64,000 nt of DNA from Haloplanus rubicundus (GCF_003342675.1 NZ_CP031148.1:372001-436000), one strand, 5' to 3'; shown: positions 11,326 to 21,595, numbered from the stretch's first letter. Made by a program: numbers and translations. The notes: a model not told the origin generated them from the letters alone.

Positions 11326-12006
11326 ATGGATCACGAAATCACCCACCGTCCGTCGTACGCCCAGCTCACGCTCTCGCTCGCCCCCGGCGAGTCGGTGCGC
11401 GCCGAGGCCGGCGCGATGGTGAGCTACGCCGGCGACCTGGACATCGAGACGGGGGCCGAGGGCGGACTCCTGAAGTCGCTCTCGCGGTCGGTGTTCGGCG
11501 GCGAATCCTTCTTCATGAACACGTTCACCGCGAACGGCGAGAGCCACCTCGACCTGGCGCCGGCGCTCTCGGGCGACGTGCAACACCACCGACTGGAGGA
11601 CGAGACGCTGTTCGTCCAGTCCACCTCGTTCGTCGCCTCGGACCCGAGCATCGAAGTCGACACGAAGTTCGGGGGCGGCAAGACCTTCTTCGGCGGCGAG
11701 GGACTCTTCTTGCTCAAACTGTCGGGAACGGGACCGGCGTTCATCTCCAGTTACGGCGCCATCGACGAACACCACGTCGACCCCGGCGAGACGCGTATCG
11801 TCGACACCGGCCACGTCGTCGCGTTCGAGGAGACGCTCGATTTCGAGGTGAAACGCGTCGGCGGCCTCAAGTCGACGCTGTTCAGCGGCGAGGGGCTGGT
11901 CTGTGAGTTCAGCGGCGAGGGCACCGTCTGGACCCAGACCCGAAGTCCCGACGCCTTTCTCTCGTGGCTCATCCCGAAACTGCCGACGGGGAGCGGGTCG
12001 AACTGA
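11326..12006 (+). CDS. AIM24/TIGR00266-family protein
   Basis: 226-residue cytoplasmic protein of the AIM24 (TIGR00266) family, a beta-rich fold of unclear function found in archaea, bacteria and mitochondria. It shows family segments AEAGAMVSYAGDLDIET near residue 25, GGESFFMNTFTA and GGLKSTLFSGEGLVCEFSG near the C-terminus. The ATG at 11326 gives the canonical N-terminus MDHEITHRPSYAQL; the frame stays open upstream but without family similarity. It is followed after 9 bases by a small membrane protein gene, probably cotranscribed. Confidence 0.87.
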   Translation: MDHEITHRPSYAQLTLSLAPGESVRAEAGAMVSYAGDLDIETGAEGGLLKSLSRSVFGGESFFMNTFTANGESHLDLAPALSGDVQHHRLEDETLFVQSTSFVASDPSIEVDTKFGGGKTFFGGEGLFLLKLSGTGPAFISSYGAIDEHHVDPGETRIVDTGHVVAFEETLDFEVKRVGGLKSTLFSGEGLVCEFSGEGTVWTQTRSPDAFLSWLIPKLPTGSGSN

Positions 12007-12015
12007 GGTGAGTCC

Positions 12016-12213
12016 ATGGCCGACCGCACCGTCGTCGACCTGATAGAGGACTGGCAGACCGGCTTCTTCGTCGTGGTGGGGAGCGCCGTCGTCGGCGTCC
12101 TCGTCGGCCTCGCCCTCCGGTCGGTCGCCGGGCCGCCCGGGTTCGTGCTCGGCATCGTCGGCGGGACGGTCCTGGGGTTCCTCGGCTACTCGTATCTCCG
12201 GTACGGGCGGTAG
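12016..12213 (+). CDS. Small two-helix membrane protein
   Basis: 65 residues with an acidic start (MADRTVVDLIEDW) and two hydrophobic segments, about residues 17-38 and 44-60, the second rich in glycine, ending YLRYGR. Two transmembrane helices with a positively charged end inside are predicted. It lies 9 bases after the AIM24-type gene, so one transcript is likely. I do not recognise a family; function unknown. Confidence 0.65.
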   Translation: MADRTVVDLIEDWQTGFFVVVGSAVVGVLVGLALRSVAGPPGFVLGIVGGTVLGFLGYSYLRYGR

Positions 12214-12272
12214 GAAACGGCGAGCGTGGCGGCGGCGTGAGACGGGCGAAGGACCGACGCGGGACCCGGCGC

Positions 12273-12395
12273 TCAGCCCGGCGTCGGCGCGCCGGGTCCC
12301 GTCGGTTTCTCGTCGTCCGGGTCCTCGCGGTTGAGGATGGCGTCGCGGATGCGGTCAAACGCCGATCGGTCCGTGTGGACGCTGGGCACGTGCAT
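12273..12395 (-). CDS. Possible 40-residue acidic small protein
   Basis: A 41-codon ORF on the minus strand begins MHVPSVHTDRSAFDRIRDA and continues with NREDPDDEKPTGPG. The composition (Asp/Glu-rich, one amphipathic helix, proline tail) looks like real haloarchaeal protein rather than random translation, and the start is an ATG. It sits alone in a 500-base gap between the small membrane protein gene and vapC. No family recognised. Evidence is composition only. Confidence 0.42.
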   Translation of the reverse strand: MHVPSVHTDRSAFDRIRDAILNREDPDDEKPTGPGAPTPG

Positions 12396-12715
12396 TGGCC
12401 CACATTCGTGTTAGGTATTGACACACTTGGATCTGGTGGATGACTAGTCCGCTGCGCGCAAGCGCCGCCACTCTCGCCGCCGCGCTCGGTCGGCCTCGGA
12501 ATTCACTTCCGTCGGAAGGACTCTCCTCGCTGTGCCTTCCGACATCTCGACGCCACGAGACTGGTGGGACGGCGCGTTTCACTGCCGTCGTGGGGGTTCT
12601 CCCTGCTGCAACCCGACGCGGTCAACGACGCCGACGACCTACTAGAGTCGCAGGACGGAGAAAATGAGAGAGTGACGACGACAGTCAGAGGCTGGCGAAT
12701 CCCACGACCCTGTTC
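12396..12715. other. Intergenic DNA without a recognisable gene
   Basis: About 320 bases of lower GC than the surroundings. Short open frames exist but none has a haloarchaeal amino-acid profile, and no RNA fold stood out. It marks the start of the accessory patch that continues through vapBC and the insertion sequence; decayed mobile DNA is possible but not shown. Confidence 0.4.
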
Positions 12716-13147
12716 TCAGCCGAACGGATCGTCCGCCGTCGATAGTCGCGTGATCCCTTCGATCACGTCGAAATCGTCGTCGAAACTATACAGATATTCG
12801 ATCCCCTCGCGCTCCATGTACGCGACGGTCGTCGCGTCGCCGAAGGCGAGACGCTCGTGTGTCTCGAAGAGGTCAACGGCTCTGGTGAAATCCTTCTGTG
12901 CACAGTGGACCAACTCGAAGCCTGCGGACTTGACGAGGCGGGTCCGCAGGTCAACGGCGATATCGTGGCGCTGTCGCTCGTGAATCCAGTTCAGCGATTC
13001 CAGCAGCACGTAGTTCGTGATTCGGGCGGTCGGGAGGGAGCCACCGTCGATAGCGGAGACGATACGTTCCGCCCGGTCGTGGCGAGTGTCCGAACTCGTG
13101 TCTTTGTAGTCGATGAGGATGTTAGAATCGACTACCGAAACCGCCAT
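12716..13147 (-). CDS. vapC: PIN-domain toxin ribonuclease (VapC type)
   Basis: 143-residue PIN-domain protein, predicted Mg2+-dependent RNase toxin of a type II toxin-antitoxin pair. The acidic active-site residues are visible: Asp7 in VVDSNILIDYKD, the Glu in YVLLESLNW, the Asp in LAFGDATTVAYM and Asp residues in SFDDDFDVI. Its ATG follows the vapB TGA with no gap (TGAATG), so translation is coupled to the antitoxin. VapC toxins usually cleave tRNA or rRNA; the target here is unknown. Lower GC than neighbours and linkage to a tRNA gene and an insertion sequence suggest horizontal acquisition. Confidence 0.9.
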   Translation of the reverse strand: MAVSVVDSNILIDYKDTSSDTRHDRAERIVSAIDGGSLPTARITNYVLLESLNWIHERQRHDIAVDLRTRLVKSAGFELVHCAQKDFTRAVDLFETHERLAFGDATTVAYMEREGIEYLYSFDDDFDVIEGITRLSTADDPFG

Positions 13148-13420
13148 TCAGGCATCCTCCGTGAACGCGGGGTCCGTTTCGTTCCCGGCGAAGTCGTGTG
13201 TGTCGAGGCTGTCACCTCCCATTGGAGCCTTCATGTCGTCGTCCTCGAAGGCCCGGTAGCGCTGTTTGACCACTTCGACGGAGAGATTGCCTTCTTCATC
13301 GATCTGCCAGCGGAACTTATCCCCTGGCTCGATGTCGAGACGACGGCGGAGCGACGCCGGAATCGTGACCATACCCCGGTCGCTAACCGTCGTCTCTTCC
13401 GGTGCCTCGTCGGTTGTCAT
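13148..13420 (-). CDS. vapB: AbrB/SpoVT-type antitoxin (VapB)
   Basis: 90-residue antitoxin. Residues about 8-50 form an AbrB/SpoVT swapped-hairpin DNA-binding domain, with TVSDRGMVTIPASLRRRL and the following IEPGDKFRW characteristic of the family. The acidic C-terminal tail (about residues 55-90) should wrap and inhibit VapC. The ATG at 13420 gives a normal-length protein; the longer in-frame reading starts in Cys-rich nonsense. It is the first gene of the vapBC operon and is expected to repress its own promoter together with VapC. Confidence 0.9.
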   Translation of the reverse strand: MTTDEAPEETTVSDRGMVTIPASLRRRLDIEPGDKFRWQIDEEGNLSVEVVKQRYRAFEDDDMKAPMGGDSLDTHDFAGNETDPAFTEDA

Positions 13421-13442
13421 ACGTGATCGTACCGGCGTCTCC

Positions 13443-13454
13443 AACATACATGTT
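13443..13454 (-). promoter_or_regulatory. Candidate vapBC operator
   Basis: Inverted repeat AACAT-AC-ATGTT, 23-34 bases upstream of the vapB start codon, in the position of the archaeal TATA box. AbrB-type antitoxins bind such palindromes, so autorepression here is plausible. Inference from position and symmetry only. Confidence 0.4.
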
Positions 13455-13781
13455 GCGCCACATGGGCCGAGTTCGATAGCGGACCAGCACCAAGTTGAGC
13501 GACAGCACCGGCTGTCCGAAACTGGCAGAGACACCGACGCGATCCGGTCGCCGACGTGGTGACCCCTCAGTCCCGGAACGCGCTCTCAAAATCGTGGTGA
13601 GGCCATCCCGAACGGACAGTCCCGCAAGCGCAAGGAGGAGAGTGCGACAAGCGGCGACCCAGCCGAGAACATAAAAATTCTGTCATTCGGACAGAGCGGA
13701 ATTCGGCTATAGTCGCAACAGCGGCTATTCACGAATTATCCGTTGAAGTGGCGTAAGAAGCCTCAAAGTGAGTTAGTAGAA
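13455..13781. other. Intergenic DNA between vapBC and tRNA-Gln
   Basis: About 330 bases with no credible gene. It contains an A-rich stretch at 13671-13677 and a small stem-loop at 13680-13694 (CTGTC, five-base loop, GACAG). Nothing else recognised. Confidence 0.4.
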
Positions 13782-13854
13782 TAGTCCCACCAGGATTCGA
13801 ACCTGGGTCGAAGCCCCCAGAAGGCTTCAGGATTGGCCGCTACCCCATGGGACT
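13782..13854 (-). tRNA. tRNA-Gln (anticodon CUG)
   Basis: Minus-strand cloverleaf. The acceptor stem AGUCCCA pairs with UGGGACU over seven base pairs, the T arm is CCAGG-UUCGAAU-CCUGG, and the anticodon stem AAGCC/GGCUU closes the loop UUCUGGG. The anticodon CUG reads CAG (Gln). The discriminator base is A and the 3' CCA is not encoded, as usual in archaea. No intron is apparent. tRNA genes are common integration points, and an insertion sequence lies about 160 bases upstream. Confidence 0.95.
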
Positions 13855-13950
13855 TGACATGTTTGATTCCGTACGCTTCGTCGGAATCTGCATTAACCAG
13901 TAGCCGCGAATCGCATATGAGTGTTGCGAAGTCGGTGCGTCGGCGGGCAG

Positions 13951-14010
13951 TTACTCCAGTCCGAGCGACGTCTCACCGTCCGCCTCGGGCGGCGTCACGG
14001 CGTCCGGCAT
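13951..14010 (-). pseudogene. Possible 3' remnant of a gene cut by the insertion sequence
   Basis: Reading the minus strand toward the stop TAA at 13951-13953 gives the acidic tail MPDAVTPPEADGETSLGLE, which has the look of a haloarchaeal protein C-terminus. Upstream of it the frame runs straight into the insertion-sequence end. No matching N-terminal part was found beyond the other end near 15.9-16.1 kb, so it may be a leftover or chance. Confidence 0.28.
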
Positions 14011-14012
14011 CT

Positions 14013-15716
<1,704 letters not shown>

Positions 15717-15818
15717 CTATGCATACTATCACAGTCGGTCGGCTTAAGGATTGCGTTGGACCCCCGTCTATGCTGTCGTCGTCGGTTGAATACTGTTGGT
15801 CGGCTTCATCCCCGTCCT

Positions 15819-15894
15819 CGAAAAGCGGAGCTTTTCGGTTGCAGCGAGAGCTTCGCTCTCGCCATGCCCCTGAAAGGGCGAGGCTTTCGCCTCG
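15819..15894. repeat. Array of four hairpins beside the insertion sequence
   Basis: Four successive stem-loops: 15819-15837 (CGAAAAG, loop CGGAG), 15844-15862 (GCGAGAG, loop CTTCG), 15868-15878 (CCC, loop TGAAA) and 15879-15894 (CGAGGC, loop TTTC). They are separated by at most six bases. They may include the element's left-end recognition hairpin, but one would suffice; the array resembles hairpin blocks found elsewhere in this window inside two genes. Confidence 0.6.
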
Positions 15895-16137
15895 AATTTT
15901 CCGTAACTTGCGGGGAGAACGGCCAGTTATGAACCGATCCACACAGTCGTAGATAGCCGCTACTGACCGCTCGACGATCGAGAGGACGCACACGCGATCA
16001 TGAGCGCGGCCGTACATCGAGATGCACGGGTCGGGGCGGTAGTCGGGACGAGGCGTCGGTGCGGTCCGGATCGGTCGGAGCGTCATCGAACCCACGGTGA
16101 GCGACAACGATTATTCCCTCACGGCCGAGGAAGAGGC
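15895..16137. other. Spacer between the insertion sequence and folA
   Basis: About 240 bases without a convincing gene. The folA frame is open upstream of 16138, but its translation there lacks similarity to the family. An A/T-rich segment at 16111-16117 may be part of the folA promoter. Confidence 0.35.
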
Positions 16138-16617
16138 ATGGATCTCGTCTCTGTCGCCGCCGTCGCTGACAACGGCGTGATCGGCACGGACGACGGATTG
16201 CCGTGGCCCGCCATCCCGGCGGACAGACGGCAGTATCGCGCCCGCGTCGCCGGCCACCCCGTGATTCTCGGTCGCCGGACCTTCGACTCAATGCGGGCGG
16301 ACCCGCCCGGGAGCGCACAGATCGCCCTGAGTCGGAGCGCACGTGAAGCGTCGCTCGATACGGTGCAGTACGTTACGGGCGTCGACGAGGCGGTCGCCGC
16401 CGCGGCGACGCTTCCGGCGGAGCGGACGTACGTCCTCGGTGGCGCCACGATCTACGAACTGTTCCAGCCCGTCGTGACGGAGATGGTTCTCAGTCGGATT
16501 CCGGGGACGTACGCGGGCGATGCGTACTTTCCCGACTGGGACCGCGACGCGTGGATGCGACGCGAACGGACCGACTACGACGACTTCACGCTCGAACGCT
16601 GGGTGCGAGTCGACTGA
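16138..16617 (+). CDS. folA: Dihydrofolate reductase
   Basis: Reduces dihydrofolate to tetrahydrofolate with NADPH for one-carbon and thymidylate metabolism. 159 residues, the usual length. Seen are DNGVIGTDDGLPWPAIPAD (substrate and Met20-loop region), HPVILGRRTFDSM (cofactor binding) and YVLGGATIYELF (the GGxxIY motif). The ATG at 16138 starts exactly at the family N-terminus MDLVSVAAVADNG; the open frame upstream of it is not used. It is monocistronic and convergent with the next gene. No thymidylate synthase gene is in the window. Confidence 0.95.
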   Translation: MDLVSVAAVADNGVIGTDDGLPWPAIPADRRQYRARVAGHPVILGRRTFDSMRADPPGSAQIALSRSAREASLDTVQYVTGVDEAVAAAATLPAERTYVLGGATIYELFQPVVTEMVLSRIPGTYAGDAYFPDWDRDAWMRRERTDYDDFTLERWVRVD

Positions 16618-16644
16618 CCGAGTTCCGGCGCCGCCCGAACCACG

Positions 16645-17124
16645 TCACTCCACCTCGATCCCCAGCAACCGGATCACGTGCGCGAAACTCAGCAGGTGAT
16701 CGGCCCGGTCGAGGTCGTCGTCACCCGAATCCAGTACCGCCACCGCGTCGCCGACGCGGGCGTCGAGCGTCGCCGCGGCGTCCTCGCCGAGCCAGCCGAG
16801 GGCGCGGTAGCGGCCGATGGCGTCCCGCGTCGCCGCCTCACCCGCGGTTCGGACGAGATAGGCGATCCAGTCGCGCCCGACGCGGCGGCCGGCGGGCACG
16901 TCCGGGAACGTCGGGAGGTAGGGCCGTTCGCCGAGGGCCGCGGGGTCGACGCCGCCGATGGCGACCAGCCGCTCGCACTGCTCGCGGGAGGGTTCGTCCG
17001 GCGCCGCCGGCCGGTAGCCCGATCCCTCCACGGGCGGGAGGCTGACGCCCGTCCCCGCGTCGGCGTCGTCGACGCCGGCGAGCGAGCGGAGTTCGTTCGG
17101 GTCGTAGTCGGCCGGGTCGAACAC
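16645..17124 (-). CDS. FlaD/FlaE-domain protein
   Basis: About 159 residues starting at a GTG (reads FDPADYDPNELR next). The C-terminal 90 residues resemble the FlaD/E domain of archaellum accessory proteins: YLPTFPDVPAG, then a DWIAYLVRTAGEAATRDAIGRY helix pair split by an acidic turn, then LGWLGEDAAATLDAR. FlaD/E normally works with FlaC at the archaellum base and links it to chemotaxis through CheF. No other archaellum or chemotaxis gene lies in the window, so this may be a stand-alone paralogue with another role. Confidence 0.68.
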   Translation of the reverse strand: MFDPADYDPNELRSLAGVDDADAGTGVSLPPVEGSGYRPAAPDEPSREQCERLVAIGGVDPAALGERPYLPTFPDVPAGRRVGRDWIAYLVRTAGEAATRDAIGRYRALGWLGEDAAATLDARVGDAVAVLDSGDDDLDRADHLLSFAHVIRLLGIEVE

Positions 17125-17330
17125 GGGGCTAGATCGGCGGGAACGCTCAAGGCTCTTTGGGCGCGGACGCCTCCGCACCGGACGACAGTAGCGGGGAATA
17201 TTACTGCTATCTTGGAGGCGGGGGAACGAATAGAATCGAGATTCGACGGATAGACGGGGCGAAACCAGCTATTCCGGCCGTTTGGGTCGATCCGGAGTAC
17301 GGAACAGCCTTGCCAGTTCCCGGCGGGTTA

Positions 17331-17337
17331 TACCGAT
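17331..17337 (+). promoter_or_regulatory. Candidate TATA box of the ABC transporter operon
   Basis: TTATACC-type element about 25 bases upstream of the ATG at 17356, suitable for a leaderless or near-leaderless transcript, which is common in haloarchaea. Confidence 0.4.
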
Positions 17338-17355
17338 CTGTCGACTACCGCGGAC

Positions 17356-18354
17356 ATGACGCAGATTTCACGCCGAACCTATCTCGCGGGGGCGGGCGCC
17401 GCCGCGACGGCCGGGGTTGCCGGCTGCATGGGCGGTGGCGGCGGCGACTCGCTCGCGGTGGCGCACATGCCGATCTTTCCCGACCTCCAGTACTACGTGA
17501 TGGAGTCGGAGGGCTACTTCGAGAACGTCGACGCGACGGTCGAAGGCAGCGAGTTCACCGACGGCCCGGCCATCGTACAGGCGTACGGCGGCGGCGAACT
17601 CGACGTGGCGATGTTCGGCATCGTCCCGTCGATGATCGTCATCGACCGGGGCATCCCGGCGAAGGTGACCGCCGCGAACATCAAAGAGCCGATGGCGATC
17701 ATGGCCCACGAGGACCTGCAGGCGATGTGGGACGACCACGGCGCCGACGCGTTCTCCGTCTGGCAGGAAGAGACGGGCCAAAAGTTCCGCTTCGGCACCT
17801 TCCCGCAGGGGTCGGTGCCGGACGTACTCCTGCGGTACTGGCTCCAACAGGAGGGGGTCGAGGCGTCGGCGGTCGAGATCGTCGAGATCAACGGCGCGAA
17901 CGCGGTGTGGCAGGCCATCGCCAACGGCGAAGTCGACGGCGCGTCGATCATGGAGCCGGTACCGACGCGGGCGGCACGGGAGGGCGTCGCCGTCCGGACG
18001 TTCCGAACCGCCGCGGAGATCATGCCCGGCCAGCCGGCGGCGGTGACGCTCATGAGCGACGACGTGCGCGGGACGCCCGCGGCGACGCAGTTCCTCGAAC
18101 AGCACGTCCGGGCGACGGAGTTCATCCAGGAGAACCCGGAAGCGACGGCCGACATCGTCGAGGCAGGCATCGGCATGGACGCCGAGCAGGCACTCTCGGC
18201 GCTCCAGGGCCCGCTCTCGAACTTCGTGACCGACCCCGAAGCGATCGAGAACGGGACGGCGATCTTCTCGGAGTTCGCCGCCGAGAACGGGCAGATCGAC
18301 GAGGAGCTGTCGCTGGAGCAGATCTTCGACTACAGCGTCTACGAGAACCTGTAA
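17356..18354 (+). CDS. ABC substrate-binding lipoprotein (nitrate/sulfonate/taurine type)
   Basis: Extracellular solute-binding protein of 332 residues of the NMT1/SsuA/TauA group. The N-terminus MTQISRRTYLAGAGAA is a Tat signal and ends in the lipobox AGVAGC, so the mature protein is lipid-anchored at Cys about 25. The body has the family pattern: MPIFPDLQYYVMESEGYF, then ELDVAMFGIVPS and NGEVDGASIMEPVPTRA. It is followed by its permease one base later and by an ATPase. Candidate ligands are sulfonates, taurine, nitrate or a thiamine precursor; sequence does not decide. Confidence 0.9.
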   Translation: MTQISRRTYLAGAGAAATAGVAGCMGGGGGDSLAVAHMPIFPDLQYYVMESEGYFENVDATVEGSEFTDGPAIVQAYGGGELDVAMFGIVPSMIVIDRGIPAKVTAANIKEPMAIMAHEDLQAMWDDHGADAFSVWQEETGQKFRFGTFPQGSVPDVLLRYWLQQEGVEASAVEIVEINGANAVWQAIANGEVDGASIMEPVPTRAAREGVAVRTFRTAAEIMPGQPAAVTLMSDDVRGTPAATQFLEQHVRATEFIQENPEATADIVEAGIGMDAEQALSALQGPLSNFVTDPEAIENGTAIFSEFAAENGQIDEELSLEQIFDYSVYENL

Positions 18355-18355
18355 C

Positions 18356-19162
18356 ATGGCCATCGACGTATCCGAGGACGTCGACCACGCGACCGGCGCG
18401 CTCGGCGGGAGCGTCGCGGACGTCGACGCACGGCGGATCGTCCGTGGTCTCGTCGGCCTCCTCGCCTTCCTCCTCGTCTGGACCGGGGCATCGCTCACCC
18501 AGCCGGCCTACGTCCTTCCCTCCCCGCTCGTCGTCGCGGAGACGTTCGTCGCACAGGCGGCGAGCGGCGAGATGTTCGTCGCGCTGGGCAACAGCGTCCT
18601 CCACTGGATTCCGGGCGCCGTCTTCGGGACGGGATTGGGCGTCGCCGCGGGCATCGCGCTCGCCTGGAGCCCGTATCTCGACGACGTCACCTCGCCCGTC
18701 GTGCGCGTCCTCCGCCCGGTGCCGCCGCTGGCGCTGATCGGCTTCGCCATCGCGTGGTTCGGCATCAACCACGCCGGGGCGGCCTTCGTCATCGCCGTCG
18801 GCGCGTTCTGGATCAACTTCTACGCCACCTACGGCGGCGTCGAGGGCGTCTCGGAGGACCTCCTCGACGTGGCCCGAAGCCTCGGCGTCGAGGGTGATCT
18901 GGCCCTCATCCGGACCGTCGTCGTCCCGGCGTCGCTCCCGGAGATCACGACCGGGATCCGGACCGGCATCGGTCGGTGCTGGATGCTGGTCGTCGCCGCC
19001 GAAATCTTCGGCGTCGCCGGCATCGGCCGGCGCATCCTCCGGGCGTCGAACAACCTCCAGGTCGACGTGGTCATCACTTACATCCTCGTCCTGAGCCTCA
19101 CCTACCTCGTCGTCGACGTGGCGTTCCGGGCGCTCCAACGGAGGGCGCTGTCGTGGCGGTAG
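18356..19162 (+). CDS. ABC transporter permease (SsuC/TauC type)
   Basis: 268-residue membrane subunit with six predicted helices after an acidic cytoplasmic N-terminus. The EAA loop that contacts the ATPase is visible as DLLDVARSLGVEGDLALIRTV followed by VVPASLPEITTGIRTG, the BPD_transp_1 signature. It starts one base after the substrate-binding gene stop and overlaps the ATPase gene start at 19153, so the three genes form one operon. It should form a homodimeric channel. Confidence 0.93.
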   Translation: MAIDVSEDVDHATGALGGSVADVDARRIVRGLVGLLAFLLVWTGASLTQPAYVLPSPLVVAETFVAQAASGEMFVALGNSVLHWIPGAVFGTGLGVAAGIALAWSPYLDDVTSPVVRVLRPVPPLALIGFAIAWFGINHAGAAFVIAVGAFWINFYATYGGVEGVSEDLLDVARSLGVEGDLALIRTVVVPASLPEITTGIRTGIGRCWMLVVAAEIFGVAGIGRRILRASNNLQVDVVITYILVLSLTYLVVDVAFRALQRRALSWR

Positions 19163-19899
19163 CCCCGCGGGTTCGCGTCGACGGCGTCGGCAAGCGATAC
19201 GAGGGGAGCAACGGCCCGGTCCAGGCGCTGGACGGCGTCTCCTTCGACGTGGCCGACGGCGAGTTCGTCTGTATCGTCGGTCCCTCCGGCTGTGGGAAGA
19301 CGACCCTCTTTCGGATCATCGCCGGCCTCGAACCCGCCACCACGGGCCGGGTCGTCCTCGACGGCGACCGAGTCGACGGCCCCAGCACCGACCTCGGCCT
19401 CGTCTTCCAGGAGTATCACCTGTTCCCCTGGCGGACCGTCGCCGGCAACGTCGGCTTCGGCCTCGAACAGGAGGGGGTGGCGACGGCCGAACGGGAGCGA
19501 CGCGTGGACGAACTGCTCGAACTGGTCGGTCTCGACGGCTTCGTGGACACCTACCCGCGCGACCTCTCGGGCGGCATGAAACAGCGGGTGGCGCTGGCGC
19601 GGGCGCTCGCGGTCGATCCCGGTCTCCTCCTGATGGACGAGCCGTTCGGCGCCGTCGACGCCCAGACGAAGAAGATGCTGCAGGACGAACTCCTCGACAT
19701 CTGGCGGGAGACGGGGAAGACGATCCTCTTCGTCACCCACGACGTGGAGGAGGCGGTCAAACTCGCCGACCGCGTCGTCGTCATGGCGAAGGAACCGGGG
19801 CGGGTGCGGGAAGTCGTCGACGTGGGGATCGAGCGCCCCCGCGAGCGCTCGGACGACGCGTTCGGCGCCACCTACCAGCGACTGCTCGATCTCATCTGA
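19153..19899 (+). CDS. ABC transporter ATP-binding protein (SsuB/TauB type)
   Basis: 248-residue ATPase that powers the uptake system. Walker A GPSGCGKTT, Q-loop VFQEYHLFPW, signature LSGGMKQRVALARAL, Walker B LLLMDEPFGAVD and the H-loop VTHDVEEAV are all present. The PFGAVD and LFPW versions are typical of the nitrate/sulfonate/taurine family. The likely start is the GTG at 19153, which overlaps the permease stop by 10 bases. The 3' end overlaps the convergent histidine kinase gene by 8 bases. Confidence 0.94.
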   Translation: MAVAPRVRVDGVGKRYEGSNGPVQALDGVSFDVADGEFVCIVGPSGCGKTTLFRIIAGLEPATTGRVVLDGDRVDGPSTDLGLVFQEYHLFPWRTVAGNVGFGLEQEGVATAERERRVDELLELVGLDGFVDTYPRDLSGGMKQRVALARALAVDPGLLLMDEPFGAVDAQTKKMLQDELLDIWRETGKTILFVTHDVEEAVKLADRVVVMAKEPGRVREVVDVGIERPRERSDDAFGATYQRLLDLI

Positions 19900-21595
19900 C
19901 CGGCATCCGGAGGGTCGCGACGGTGCCGCGGGGCTCCCGGTCGGCGTACGTCACGTCGCCGCCGAGGGTCGCGACGGCCCAGTGGACGACCCAGAGGCCG
20001 AGCCCGGAGCCGTGCTGGAGGTCGGTCTCCTCGCCCGCCTCGATGGCGTCGAGTTCGGCGTCGGGGATGCCGGGCCCGTCGTCTGCGACGCGGACGACGA
20101 GCGCGCCGTCCACGCGGTCGACGGTGACCGTCGCCCACGGCCCGCCGTCGGGGCGCTCGATCCCCTCGCCGTCGTGGTGGCGGACGGCGTTCTCGAGCAG
20201 GTTCTCGACCGCCGCGGCGAGCGCTCGCTCCGCGACCGAGACGGTGGCGTCCGTGCGAACGTCGACGTGGACCTCGGCGTCGGGCGTCGCCTCGCGGGCG
20301 TCGGCGACGATCCGTTCGACGAGCGAGCCGGCCGCTACCGGCGACCGGGGTTCGCCGTCGACGAGCGTCTCGACCGTCCGCGCCTTCTCCCCGAGGGCTT
20401 CGAGCGCGGCCGAACGGCGCTCGATGGCGTCGGCCATCCGAACCAGTTCGGCGTCGTCCAGTCGGTCGACGAGGAAGTCGGCGTAGCCGTGGACGACGCC
20501 CGCGTCGTTGCGGAGGTTGTGTCTGAGAACACGATTGAGGACTTCGAGTTGCTGGCGACGGCGTTCCCGTTCGGTCACGTCGGTCAGGACGACGGTCCAG
20601 CCGACGTGGGTGCCCCCCGGATCGGCGAGCCGGGAGACCGACACCGCGTACGTTCGGCGCTCGCCGTCGACCCGAGTCTCGAAGGGGTCGTTGTCGCCGT
20701 CGAAGGTGAGGTCGAGACCGAGGAGGGCGGACACGGGGCGGTCGAGCGGGTCGGCGGCGTCGCCGGCGAACGCCGCCCGCGCCGCGTCGTTGAGGCTGAC
20801 GACCCGCCCCTCGCGGTCGGCGACGACGATGGGGTCGGCGAGGTCGTCGATGGCGGTGCGCTCCGCGGCCCGGACCGTCGTCGGGTTGCGCTCGAACAGT
20901 TCGGCGCGGCCGAACGCGTAGGCGTCGAGCGCGACGTGCGGGACGAACATGATCGGCGCGAGGTTGAGCTGTGGCACCGGACCGACGCCGCCGGCCCACG
21001 CGAGGAGGGCGAGCCCCGGCGGGAGGGCGCTGACGGCGACGGCGGCCGTCTCGCGGCGATACAGCGGCCCGTAGTTGAGGAAGGTGTCGACGAGGAGGAC
21101 GACGCTCGCGACGACGGCGAGCGTCGCCACGCCGAGGGTGAGATACGCGAGCGGCTGAAGGCGGTAGGTGACGGTGGCGACGCCGAAGACCGGGGCGAGC
21201 CGGAAGTCCGTCCACAGGGCGCCGTGGAGCGGGTTCGTGACGGCGAGGAGGGAGACGCCGACGCCGACGGCGACGACCGCACCGAACGCGGGGCTGGACA
21301 CCACGTCGCCGCGGCCGGTGTACGAGAGCGCGAACGCGAGGAAGGTGAGGCCGGTCCAGACGATGCCGACCCAGACGGTGGCCTCGAAGGCGACGCGGAG
21401 CGTCGGGTCGAAAACGAGGAGGCCGACGCCGTAGGCGAAACACCACAGCGCCTGCGCGGCGAGGACGCCGAGAAACCACGTGGCGCCCGGCTGGTCGCGA
21501 TAGCGGACGACGAAGCGCGCGAGCGCGAGGGAGCCGACGCCGGCGGCGAGGGAGCCGACGGCGGGCCAGCCGGGAACCGTCGCGGCGGCGACCAT
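19892..21595 (-). CDS. Membrane sensor histidine kinase with 7TM and PAS domains
   Basis: About 567 residues. The first 220 contain seven hydrophobic segments (the 7TM histidine-kinase N-terminal module), then a PAS-like domain (about 230-345), then the kinase core. The H-box reads [18 protein letters not shown], the N-box [11 protein letters not shown], and the G-boxes DDGPGIPD and [12 protein letters not shown]. The start at 21595 ([12 protein letters not shown]) puts the first helix right at the N-terminus. No response regulator is adjacent, as is frequent for haloarchaeal orphan kinases. Signal unknown. Confidence 0.92.
   Translation of the reverse strand: MVAAATVPGWPAVGSLAAGVGSLALARFVVRYRDQPGATWFLGVLAAQALWCFAYGVGLLVFDPTLRVAFEATVWVGIVWTGLTFLAFALSYTGRGDVVSSPAFGAVVAVGVGVSLLAVTNPLHGALWTDFRLAPVFGVATVTYRLQPLAYLTLGVATLAVVASVVLLVDTFLNYGPLYRRETAAVAVSALPPGLALLAWAGGVGPVPQLNLAPIMFVPHVALDAYAFGRAELFERNPTTVRAAERTAIDDLADPIVVADREGRVVSLNDAARAAFAGDAADPLDRPVSALLGLDLTFDGDNDPFETRVDGERRTYAVSVSRLADPGGTHVGWTVVLTDVTERERRRQQLEVLNRVLRHNLRNDAGVVHGYADFLVDRLDDAELVRMADAIERRSAALEALGEKARTVETLVDGEPRSPVAAGSLVERIVADAREATPDAEVHVDVRTDATVSVAERALAAAVENLLENAVRHHDGEGIERPDGGPWATVTVDRVDGALVVRVADDGPGIPDAELDAIEAGEETDLQHGSGLGLWVVHWAVATLGGDVTYADREPRGTVATLRMPVR

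Noticed and set aside
12564-12983. 139-codon plus-strand ORF
   Set aside because: Mostly antisense to vapC; only a short stretch is acidic.
16000-16137. Upstream extension of folA
   Set aside because: DHFR homologues begin exactly at the ATG at 16138; the extension has no similarity.
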